Source of the DNA: Caldifarciminota bacterium
GTDB taxonomy: Bacteria; Hydrothermota; Tepidihabitantia; SM23-42
Assembly (NCBI GenBank): GCA_023128195.1
Contig: JAGMEL010000200.1
Coordinates: 1 to 11,146, forward strand
Direction: 5' to 3'
Length of the DNA: 11,146 nucleotides
Both the position numbers and the translations under genes were made by a program. Shown piece after piece: positions 1-5,702 of this stretch. Every line of letters starts with the position of its first letter. The first letter of the stretch is position 1. Under the pieces are notes generated by a model. The model searched no databases, was not told the DNA's origin, and saw only the letters and a list, made by a program, of their open reading frames with translations.

Positions 1-119
1 GAGACTCCGCCAGGATGTGGATAATAAGAGTCAGAACAAAGAAGTATCTTCAAATTGAATTCTCCATCATTATAATAATAGTAATAAATTTCAGAAAGTC
101 AAATACTTTCTTAAAGGAA

Positions 120-148
120 GTAGACAGTAGTTAGTAGATAGTAGACAG
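120..148. repeat. Degenerate heptamer tandem repeat (GTAGNNA)x4
   Basis: Four consecutive 7-base units fit GTAGNNA, with NN reading AC, TT, AT and AC, followed by one more G. The array lies about 50 bases upstream of the rpsA promoter and outside any supported gene. Its phase is exact although two positions vary, which points to a slipped-strand or short tandemly repeated repetitive family rather than chance low complexity. Function is unknown. Two other arrays, of period 8 and 9, lie in the deoC-rpsU gap. Confidence 0.7.
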
Positions 149-197
149 ATTTGAGTTGTTTTAAAACCAATTGGATTGATTGGAGCACACATTTATA

Positions 198-225
198 TTG
201 ACAAATGGTTTTAATTTGATATAAT
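198..225 (+). promoter_or_regulatory. Sigma-70 type promoter of the rpsA operon
   Basis: A perfect TTGACA (198-203) and a perfect TATAAT (220-225) are separated by 16 bases. Transcription should start near 231-233, about 37 bases before the rpsA ATG. The rpoD product encoded in this window keeps the region 2.4 and 4.2 residues that normally read these two hexamers. The exact start point is inferred from spacing only. Confidence 0.88.
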
Positions 226-229
226 AAAG

Positions 230-258
230 CTTCGGATAGCAAAACTATTCGAAGGAGG
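230..258 (+). promoter_or_regulatory. rpsA leader hairpin overlapping the Shine-Dalgarno
   Basis: CTTCGGATAG (230-239) pairs with CTATTCGAAG (245-254) over 10 base pairs, one of them G-U, around the loop CAAAA. The Shine-Dalgarno AAGGAGG (252-258) begins inside the 3' arm, so folding would hide its first three bases. The hairpin lies at, or within two bases of, the predicted RNA 5' end. Possible roles are autogenous control by S1, which is known for rpsA in enterobacteria with a different leader, or protection of the 5' end. The pairing is seen; the roles are inferred. There is no U-run, so it is not an attenuator of the usual kind. Confidence 0.65.
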
Positions 259-268
259 ACTTATATAA

Positions 269-1936
269 ATGAAAAGTTATTCACAAGAAGAGATGAATAA
301 ACTGCTTGAAGCTTCTTTTGTCATGCCAAAAGAGGGTGAGATTGTGAAGGCTACTGTAATTAAACAGACAGAGAATGGTGTACTTCTAAATCTCGGTTTA
401 AAGGCAGAAGGTTTTCTATCAATTGAAGAATTTCCCGTGTCTGAAGAAGCCGCTGTTGGTAAAGAAGTTTTCGTATTCCTGGAGGCGTATGAGAATCGCG
501 ATGGGTTTCCAGTAATTTCTAAGAAGAAGGCTGATTTTCAACTTGCCTGGGACAAGATAAAACACCTGTATGAGAATGGTGAACTTGCAAATGCTGTAAT
601 TAAAAAACGCATAAAGGGTGGGTTTGCTGTTGACATTATTGGAGTAGAGGCATTTCTCCCGAGTTCCCAGATTGAATTAAGATCACAATCTGACATTGAT
701 GCAGCGATTGGTCAAAAAATTGGTGTGAAAATTGTGAAGATAAACATGATGAGGAAGAATATTGTCGTTTCTAGAAAACGCGCTGTAGAGGAAGAACAGG
801 TAGAAGTAAGGAAAAAGCTATTTGTTAAGATTAAAGTTGGTGATATAATCAAAGGAGAAGTACGTAATATAACTGATTTTGGTGCTTTTATTGACATCGG
901 CGGAATCGATGCATTATTACATATAACTGATATCTCATGGCCCAAGATAACACATCCAGCTGAGGTTTTGAAGCTCAATACCAAGATAAAGGTGAAAGTA
1001 TTGATTATGGATCGCGAGACGGGCAGGATTGCAGTGGGTCTTAAACAATTATCACCACATCCTTGGGAAAAGATTGAGAAAAAATTTCCAGTAGGTACAA
1101 GGATTAAAGGAAAGGTGACAAGCGTTGTAGATTATGGTGCATTTATCGAGATCGATAAAGGTGTTGAAGGGCTTGTTCACATTTCGGAGATGACGTGGAA
1201 AAAGGACGTTAGAGATCCAGCAAAGATTCTTAAACCGGGTGATATTGTTGAAGCTGTCGTTTTATCTGTTGCGCGTGAAGAAAGAAGAATTTCGCTTGGG
1301 ATGAAACAGACAACGCCCGATCCTTGGTCAATAGTAGATGAGAAATTTAAAGTTGGTCAAAAAGTCGTTGTTAAAGTCACTAATTTGAAAGATTTTGGTG
1401 CTTTTGTTCAACTTATGGACGGAGTAGAAGGGCTTATACATATAAATGATTTTTTCTGGGATAAGAAAGTTAAGAAATCTTCAGATTATCTTAAGAAAGG
1501 GCAGAGGGTTGAGGCAGTAATTCGAACCGTAGACCGTAAGAATCGTAGAATTTCGCTAAGTATAAAACACACAAAAGAGGATCCATTTACTGAATTTATT
1601 GAAAAATATTCAGAAGGGGCAAAAGTAACTGGTAAAATCAGTGATGTTCTTCCAAAAGGAATAAGGCTTATGCTTGAAGGTGGTATTGAAGAATTTATCC
1701 CAGCAAACTACTTAGCAAAACACGGTAAGAAACCAAAGGATTTGTATAAGCTTGGTGACGATATTGAAGTTATTATCAGAAAAATAAATCCGAGACTGCG
1801 GAGAATAATTCTTACTGAAAAAGAATCACATAAGCAACCAGTAAAAAAGAAGGAAGTAGTAAAACCTAAAGCCACTGATAAATTTACCATCGGGGATATT
1901 ATCGGTGCCCAAAACAAAATCAAAGAAAGTAAATAG
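269..1936 (+). CDS. rpsA: 30S ribosomal protein S1
   Basis: The 555-residue product is ribosomal protein S1, the RNA-binding 30S component that helps recruit and unfold mRNA. Six S1 (OB-fold) repeats can be placed at about residues 20-87, 103-171, 188-260, 273-347, 360-434 and 448-518. Repeats 3-5 are the most typical, with the phrases TDFGAFIDI, VDYGAFIEI and KDFGAFVQL and the following GLxHI-type strand. Repeats 1, 2 and 6 are more divergent, as is usual for the family. A lysine-rich linker (about 521-537) and a short tail ending in IGDIIGAQNKIKESK follow. The length matches six-domain S1 proteins (about 550-580). The ATG is supported by AAGGAGG ten bases upstream. It is the first gene after the consensus promoter, with mtaB starting 20 bases after its stop. 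Confidence 0.96.
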   Translation: MKSYSQEEMNKLLEASFVMPKEGEIVKATVIKQTENGVLLNLGLKAEGFLSIEEFPVSEEAAVGKEVFVFLEAYENRDGFPVISKKKADFQLAWDKIKHLYENGELANAVIKKRIKGGFAVDIIGVEAFLPSSQIELRSQSDIDAAIGQKIGVKIVKINMMRKNIVVSRKRAVEEEQVEVRKKLFVKIKVGDIIKGEVRNITDFGAFIDIGGIDALLHITDISWPKITHPAEVLKLNTKIKVKVLIMDRETGRIAVGLKQLSPHPWEKIEKKFPVGTRIKGKVTSVVDYGAFIEIDKGVEGLVHISEMTWKKDVRDPAKILKPGDIVEAVVLSVAREERRISLGMKQTTPDPWSIVDEKFKVGQKVVVKVTNLKDFGAFVQLMDGVEGLIHINDFFWDKKVKKSSDYLKKGQRVEAVIRTVDRKNRRISLSIKHTKEDPFTEFIEKYSEGAKVTGKISDVLPKGIRLMLEGGIEEFIPANYLAKHGKKPKDLYKLGDDIEVIIRKINPRLRRIILTEKESHKQPVKKKEVVKPKATDKFTIGDIIGAQNKIKESK

Positions 1937-1956
1937 ATTTCTTTCATAAATTAGTA

Positions 1957-3108
1957 TTGCAGAAAATATTCAATTTGGGCTGCAAATTAAATCAGTATGA
2001 GGGTTTTTGTTTGCTTAAAAACTTCTCGGATATTGAAAATCTCGTTATTGTAAATACCTGTTGTGTTACTAAAGAAGCAGAGATAAAATCGCTGAGGAAA
2101 TTTAGACAATCGCTCAAACGGTATCCAAACAGTAAAATTATTGCAACTGGCTGTGCATGCCGGGTTTATCCTGAGAAGTTTTCTGCAGCTTATCAAGTGA
2201 TTGATAATGTTCAGAGAAATAGCATAATCAAGGGTATATTTCCAGATCCCGGCAAGGCGAGGTTCTTTTTAAAGATTGAAGATGGATGCAATGAAAAATG
2301 CACATACTGTATAGTTTCAAAGGTCAGAAATAAAATCGAGAGTAAAACAATAGATAATATTAAGGAAGAGATTTATTGGGCAATTTCACTCGGTTATAAA
2401 GAGATTGTTTTGGTTGGTGCAAATATCGGGCTATATGGAGTTGATCGGGGACTGCATTTAATTGATTTATTACAGGCATTAAAGGGTATTCCTGATTTAC
2501 CTCGTATAAGACTTTCATCAGTTGAACCAAAATTTATTGATGCAGAGTTAATTCAATGTCTTAAAGACTTACCTGTGTGCCGTCATTTTCATATCCCAAT
2601 ACAGAGTGCTGATGATAATATTTTATCCCGGATGAGAAGAGGTTATGATGCTGCACATCTAAAAAGAAGTCTCGATTTAATCAACAGGAATTTTGACGAT
2701 GTAGCAATTGGTGGAGATGTTATTGTAGGTTTCCCGGGTGAAGGAGAGAAAGAATTTTTAAATACATATAAGTTTATAGAATCTAATTCTTTTACGCACC
2801 TTCATATATTCCCTTATTCGCCACGACCTGGTACTGAGGCATACGATTTGGGTGATTCTGTAGTGCGGGAGGAAAAGCGGCGGCGGCTCTGGGAGTTAAA
2901 AAATCTGATTGCTGACAAGAATTATCAATTCAGAAAAAATTTGCTTGGCAAAACATTTAACATTATTGTAGAAACGAATGCAGATATTATTTCTGGTTTG
3001 ACTGATAATTATATTCGGGTGGAGGTTAATGGCGATTATGATAAGAATACACTTATAAAAATAAAAATCAACGAAGTTTCAAAGAATAAGACCTATGGTT
3101 CTATATAA
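1957..3108 (+). CDS. mtaB: MtaB-like tRNA (t6A37) methylthiotransferase
   Basis: This 383-residue radical-SAM methylthiotransferase probably converts t6A to ms2t6A at position 37 of ANN-decoding tRNAs. The N-terminal UPF0004 domain carries cluster cysteines C9 (LGCKLNQYE), C35 (NTCCVT) and C66 (ATGCACR). The radical-SAM CxxxCxxC is C111, C115 and C118. Phrases such as SSVEPKFID, HFHIPIQS and DVIVGFPGE are typical. LGCKxNQYE is the MtaB/e-MTTase hallmark and separates it from MiaB (FGCQMN). The C-terminus (about 330-383) should be a TRAM-like domain, though it is short and weakly conserved here. The start is TTG: no ATG or GTG lies between the upstream in-frame stop and the LGCK motif, and no Shine-Dalgarno is visible, so translation may be coupled to rpsA, 20 bases upstream. 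MtaB is favoured over RimO by the LGCKxNQ motif. Confidence 0.88.
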   Translation: MQKIFNLGCKLNQYEGFCLLKNFSDIENLVIVNTCCVTKEAEIKSLRKFRQSLKRYPNSKIIATGCACRVYPEKFSAAYQVIDNVQRNSIIKGIFPDPGKARFFLKIEDGCNEKCTYCIVSKVRNKIESKTIDNIKEEIYWAISLGYKEIVLVGANIGLYGVDRGLHLIDLLQALKGIPDLPRIRLSSVEPKFIDAELIQCLKDLPVCRHFHIPIQSADDNILSRMRRGYDAAHLKRSLDLINRNFDDVAIGGDVIVGFPGEGEKEFLNTYKFIESNSFTHLHIFPYSPRPGTEAYDLGDSVVREEKRRRLWELKNLIADKNYQFRKNLLGKTFNIIVETNADIISGLTDNYIRVEVNGDYDKNTLIKIKINEVSKNKTYGSI

Positions 3109-3138
3109 GTGTAGATTAATTTTATTGCAGAGGTAAAA

Positions 3139-4425
3139 GTGAATAAAGAATTTTTTATCAAGACTTTTGGTTGCCAGATGAATAAAAATGATTCTTCAAT
3201 TATTACAAAGATGCTACAAGACAATGATTATGAATGTGCGCCGGACCCAAAAAATGCCGATATATTTATTATTAATACATGCTCGGTCAGGGAACATGCT
3301 GAACAGAGGGCATTGGGTTACATTTCGTCATTAAAAAATTGGCGAACAAAACAGGGGAGGATTTTGGCTGTAGTAGGTTGCATGGCTAAGCGCTTGGCAG
3401 ACGATATTGCTACAAGGTTTCCATTTGTTGATCTAATTTTGGGACCTGACTCCTATCGCAAGATTAATGGTTATTTGAATGAAATTTATTTAAAGAATAC
3501 AAAGATTATAGAAACATCATTTAGTGGAGAGACATATTGTGGTATTTACCCAAAAAGGATTGGAGTATCAGATTTTGTTTCTATTATGCGAGGGTGTAAT
3601 AATTTTTGTTCGTATTGTATTGTGCCTTATGTTAGGGGTAAAGCAAGGTCAAGATCCATAGACGATATACAAGAAGAAGTTGAAAATCTCGTTAATAATC
3701 GTGTAAAAGATATAACACTCTTAGGACAAAATGTGAATGAATATTTATATAAGGAGATAGATTTTGCAGGCTTGTTAAACAGGGTTGCTCAAATCCCGGG
3801 ATTATTCAGATTGAGATTTCTAACATCCCATCCAAAGGATTTAAATGATGCAATTATTCATGCAGTCAAAATGAATAAAAATATTTGTGAGTGGTTTCAT
3901 CTGCCATTACAATCCGGGAATAATCGTATTTTAGAATTGATGAATCGACGTTATACAAAAGAGGAATATTTCAAACTTATAAAAAGAATACGAAAAGAGA
4001 TTTCAGATGCTACAATCACCACAGATGTGATTGTAGGTTTTTCCACAGAAACAGAGGAAGAATTTATGGAGACAATGTCTGTTATGGAAGAGATTGGGTT
4101 TGACAATGCTTATATGTATCGTTATTCACCACGTAAAGGGACAAAAGCATATGAGTATAAATCTCTGTCTGAACAGGTGATAAAGAGTAGACTAGAAAAA
4201 CTGATAGCATTTCAGGGTGAAATTATTATTGAAAAAGCAAAAGAGATGATAGGCAAGAAATATGAAGTTCTGTTTGAATCAAAGGCAAAAAATGGCGCAA
4301 CCCGAGGTAAGACAAGGGGAAATAAGGATGTCATTGTCGAACAGGAGATCTGCCCTGGAGAGGTGCGTGAGGTTATTATAAAAGAGGTGAGAGGAAGAAC
4401 ACCGATTGGACAGGCTACTTTTTAG
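3139..4425 (+). CDS. miaB: tRNA (i6A37) methylthiotransferase MiaB
   Basis: The 428-residue enzyme adds a methylthio group to i6A at position 37 of UNN-decoding tRNAs. The UPF0004 domain has C12 (FGCQMN), C48 (NTCSVRE) and C81 (VVGCMA). The radical-SAM cluster cysteines are C153, C157 and C160 (RGCNNFCSYC), followed by IVPYVRGKARSRS, LLGQNVNEY, FLTSHPKD and HLPLQSGNN, all diagnostic of MiaB. A TRAM domain occupies about 363-428. One deviation is GFSTETEEEF near residue 300, where most homologues read GFPGETEE. The start is GTG with a modest GAGGT four bases upstream. It lies 30 bases after mtaB and 6 bases before deoC. Neither partner gene, miaA for i6A nor the t6A synthesis genes, is in the window. 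Confidence 0.94.
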   Translation: MNKEFFIKTFGCQMNKNDSSIITKMLQDNDYECAPDPKNADIFIINTCSVREHAEQRALGYISSLKNWRTKQGRILAVVGCMAKRLADDIATRFPFVDLILGPDSYRKINGYLNEIYLKNTKIIETSFSGETYCGIYPKRIGVSDFVSIMRGCNNFCSYCIVPYVRGKARSRSIDDIQEEVENLVNNRVKDITLLGQNVNEYLYKEIDFAGLLNRVAQIPGLFRLRFLTSHPKDLNDAIIHAVKMNKNICEWFHLPLQSGNNRILELMNRRYTKEEYFKLIKRIRKEISDATITTDVIVGFSTETEEEFMETMSVMEEIGFDNAYMYRYSPRKGTKAYEYKSLSEQVIKSRLEKLIAFQGEIIIEKAKEMIGKKYEVLFESKAKNGATRGKTRGNKDVIVEQEICPGEVREVIIKEVRGRTPIGQATF

Positions 4426-4431
4426 AATACC

Positions 4432-5109
4432 ATGTCCCCTTTTAAAATTATGAAAGACCTGAATAAATATATTGACCAGACAATTTTAAAGCCTGAGACA
4501 ACTGAAAAAGATATTTTAGAGTTCTTAGATGGGGTGAAAAAGCACAAATTCTGTGCAGCTGTTATAAACCCCTGCTGGGTAGAATTGGTGAGTAAAAATC
4601 TACCCAATGGAATCAAGGTATGCAGTGTTGTGGGTTTTCCATTAGGTGCCTCAAGCACAAAGAATAAAACTTTTGCAACTGAAGATTTGATCACAAAAGG
4701 TTGTGATGAGATTGATATGGTGATGAATATTGGCAGATTTAAGGGCAAAGATTATAAATACGTTAGTAAAGAGATAAAAGAGGTTGTTAAGGCAGCACAG
4801 GGAAGGATTGTAAAGGTAATTATTGAAACCTGTCTATTGACTGATGATGAAAAAGGGGCTGCCGCAAATATTGTTAAGCAAAGCGGAGCGAAATTTGTAA
4901 AGACTTCAACCGGTTTTTCAAAACAAGGTGCTAATATAAAGGATGTTAAGATGCTCAGACAGATTGTTGGTCCTGATTTTGGAGTAAAGGCATCAGGAGA
5001 TATCAGGGATTATGCCTTTGTAATGGAATTGATCAATTCTGGTGCAAATCGTATAGGTACTTCTACTGGTGTGAAGATAATGGAAGAGCTAAAGCGCACA
5101 GCGCTTTAG
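4432..5109 (+). CDS. deoC: Deoxyribose-phosphate aldolase
   Basis: The cytosolic class I aldolase cleaves 2-deoxyribose 5-phosphate into glyceraldehyde 3-phosphate and acetaldehyde in deoxynucleoside salvage. The 225-residue product is a TIM barrel of the short bacterial DERA type (usually 215-225). The Schiff-base lysine is K157 in FVKTSTGF, the assisting pair is D95 (DEIDMVMNIG) and K186 (VKASGDIR), and CSVVGFPLG at about 64-72 is conserved. KASGDIR replaces the commoner KASGGIR. The first ATG (4432) is six bases after miaB; a second ATG at 4450 (MKDLNKYIDQTILKPE) would fit the family N-terminus equally well. Neither has a clear Shine-Dalgarno. No other deo gene is nearby, so its place at the end of a tRNA-modification operon looks incidental. 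The final codons form one arm of a hairpin. Confidence 0.94.
   Translation: MSPFKIMKDLNKYIDQTILKPETTEKDILEFLDGVKKHKFCAAVINPCWVELVSKNLPNGIKVCSVVGFPLGASSTKNKTFATEDLITKGCDEIDMVMNIGRFKGKDYKYVSKEIKEVVKAAQGRIVKVIIETCLLTDDEKGAAANIVKQSGAKFVKTSTGFSKQGANIKDVKMLRQIVGPDFGVKASGDIRDYAFVMELINSGANRIGTSTGVKIMEELKRTAL
5089..5109 (+). other. Perfect 9-bp hairpin ending on the deoC stop codon
   Basis: CTAAAGCGC (5089-5097) and GCGCTTTAG (5101-5109) are perfect inverted copies around a 3-base loop, ACA. The right arm ends exactly with the TAG stop of deoC. The sequence after it is G-rich and A-rich with no T-run, so it is not a standard intrinsic terminator. It could still slow RNA 3' decay or assist factor-dependent termination. 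The structure is seen; any function is inferred. Confidence 0.65.
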
Positions 5110-5148
5110 GAGACCGGGAGACAAGGAGAAACGGCGAAACGGAGAAAT
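5109..5148. repeat. Degenerate octamer tandem repeat (GGAGANNN)x5
   Basis: Five exact-phase 8-base units follow the deoC stop codon and share its last base. Four fit GGAGANNN, with the last three bases CCG, CAA, AAC and AAT. The fourth unit in order is GGCGAAAC. The array is purine-rich on the + strand. It is the same kind of element as the heptamer array at 120-148, with another period. No function can be assigned. Confidence 0.7.
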
Positions 5149-5149
5149 T

Positions 5150-5283
5150 GCACTTCGTGCGGTAGAGGTGCTTTCAGTACGGTTATAAGTCCTTGGGTCG
5201 GTTATGAGTTCTTCGAACGGAAAAAAACCCGCACAAAGTGCCGCAAACGTTCATGAAATGAATCATAACCGTTGTAACACAAC
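5150..5283. repeat. Cluster of five perfect triloop hairpins
   Basis: Five perfect short inverted repeats, each with exactly three loop bases, follow one another: GCAC/GTGC (5150-5160, loop TTC), GTTC/GAAC (5208-5218, loop TTC), GCAC/GTGC (5231-5241, loop AAA), TTCAT/ATGAA (5250-5262, loop GAA) and GTTGT/ACAAC (5271-5283, loop AAC). Another is CGTT/AACG at 5314-5324 (loop CCA), inside the nonamer array. Two longer inverted repeats connect the first and third hairpins (5150-5162 with 5229-5241, 12 of 13 bases) and CGGTTATGA (5199-5207) with TCATAACCG (5263-5271). It may be a mobile palindromic element or a structured RNA. Function is unknown. Confidence 0.5.
5180..5217. repeat. Imperfect 19-bp direct repeat, two copies
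   Basis: Positions 5180-5198 and 5199-5217 are adjacent 19-base copies that agree at 14 positions. Both begin CGGTTAT, and CGG follows again at 5218. The CGGTTAT core also recurs inverted as ATAACCG at 5265-5271. Confidence 0.5.
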
Positions 5284-5306
5284 CAATACCGTTCTATTAG
5301 AGCCAT

Positions 5307-5351
5307 CATTTAACGTTCCAAACGAATGAAACGCTCATAACGCTATTAACG
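5307..5351. repeat. Degenerate nonamer tandem repeat (NNNNNAACG)x5
   Basis: Five consecutive 9-base units all end in AACG, with the first five bases variable. Read on the minus strand they are CGTT followed by five variable bases. The array ends about 53 bases upstream of the rpsU -35 box. The fixed AACG spacing is too regular for random sequence. An operator array for a repeated DNA-binding protein is conceivable, but the spacing of 9 bases is not one helical turn. An STRR-like family is the simpler reading. Confidence 0.65.
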
Positions 5352-5404
5352 ATTTCAGTTCCCAGAAAAACTCCTACAATATCGAGACTTTTCGAAATCA
5401 CCCC

Positions 5405-5432
5405 TTGACAAAGCCCGATTTTCCACTATAAT
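5405..5432 (+). promoter_or_regulatory. Sigma-70 type promoter of the rpsU operon
   Basis: TTGACA (5405-5410) and TATAAT (5427-5432) are both perfect and 16 bases apart, the same geometry as the rpsA promoter. A second TATAAT overlaps at 5432-5437, but its spacer would be 21 bases, so the first is preferred. The predicted start near 5439 leaves a leader of about 20 bases before rpsU. Confidence 0.88.
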
Positions 5433-5443
5433 ATAATGCCAGA

Positions 5444-5452
5444 AAGGGGGTG
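5444..5452 (+). promoter_or_regulatory. Ribosome binding site of rpsU
   Basis: AAGGGGGTG matches the consensus AAGGAGGTG except for one A-to-G change that still allows a G-U pair with 16S rRNA. It ends eight bases before the ATG at 5461. Confidence 0.75.
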
Positions 5453-5460
5453 TAAATTTA

Positions 5461-5655
5461 ATGACAAAAGTGATTGTGTACGAAGGAGAATCCTTTGAGA
5501 ATGCAATACGTCGCTTTCGTAAATCGGTTGAGCGTGCTGGTATTTTAAGAGATGTTAGACGGCATGAAATTTATGAAAAACCGAGCGAAAAGAGAAAAAG
5601 ACGTCTTATTGCAGCACGTAAAAAAGAATCGAAGCGGCGGAGGGAGGAAATATAG
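5461..5655 (+). CDS. rpsU: 30S ribosomal protein S21
   Basis: The 64-residue basic protein is S21, a small 30S subunit component near the anti-Shine-Dalgarno end of 16S rRNA and needed for efficient initiation. The family pattern is clear: a short beta-start (TKVIVYEGESFENAIRRF), then RRHEIYEKPSEKRKR, then an arginine- and lysine-rich helix to the end. The length is normal (58-70). The start is an ATG with a strong Shine-Dalgarno. It opens a macromolecular-synthesis-type operon with dnaG and rpoD, as in E. coli, but with mutS2 next. Its stop TAG (5653-5655) overlaps an in-frame ATA triplet of the mutS2 reading frame. Confidence 0.95.
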   Translation: MTKVIVYEGESFENAIRRFRKSVERAGILRDVRRHEIYEKPSEKRKRRLIAARKKESKRRREEI

Positions 5656-5702
5656 GAAGAACCCATGCCGAAGAGGTCTTAGAACTCCCCAAGATCCTGA
5701 AC
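5652..5702 (+). other. Probable unannotated N-terminus of mutS2
   Basis: The mutS2 frame stays open upstream of its first ATG (5703), back to a stop at 5619-5621. The 15 residues before that ATG include EEVLELPKILN, which matches the usual MutS2 opening (a few residues, then a LEFxKI-type phrase). No ATG, GTG or TTG exists in this stretch. Options are an ATA start at 5652 overlapping the rpsU stop, with GGGAGG (5642-5647) just upstream, or the ATG at 5665, which has AGGA (5654-5657) seven bases before it but is in another frame. One extra base between 5668 and 5669 would join that ATG to the mutS2 frame. A single-base sequence error or a true frameshift would explain this. Confidence 0.6.

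Larger units (their letters stand above)
5110..5460. other. Gene-free structured region between deoC and rpsU
   Basis: These 351 bases hold no convincing gene. In order they contain the octamer array (5109-5148), short perfect hairpins (5150-5283), an imperfect 19-bp direct repeat (5180-5217), a nonamer array (5307-5351), and then the rpsU promoter and ribosome binding site. A 48-codon open frame follows the deoC stop in the same frame, but it is built from repeat sequence and is not credible as protein. No + strand hairpin here is followed by a T-run. On the minus strand, the GCAC/GTGC hairpin at 5231-5241 is followed by GGG and seven Ts (5221-5227), which resembles a weak terminator, but no minus-strand gene is visible to use it. 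Confidence 0.6.

Noticed and set aside
2..58. Short open frame at the left edge that could be the C-terminus of an upstream gene (ending KEVSSN, stop at 56-58)
   Set aside because: Only 18 codons are visible and no family motif is present. A second frame (3-134) is also open by chance, so neither can be supported.
712..984. Minus-strand open frame inside rpsA (and similar ones inside mtaB, deoC, mutS2 and rpoD)
   Set aside because: Each is fully antisense to a well-supported conserved gene and shows no motif of its own; they are frame shadows.
5221..5241. Minus-strand hairpin followed by seven Ts, resembling an intrinsic terminator
   Set aside because: The stem is only 4 bp and there is no minus-strand gene upstream of it to terminate.
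5110..5256. 48 codons open in the deoC frame after its amber stop, suggesting readthrough or a small protein
   Set aside because: The frame starts in the octamer array and reads through hairpin repeats; deoC already has full family length and there is no readthrough signal.
5432..5437. Second TATAAT overlapping the rpsU -10 box
   Set aside because: It would need a 21-base spacer from the TTGACA, while the overlapping upstream copy has a 16-base spacer like the rpsA promoter.
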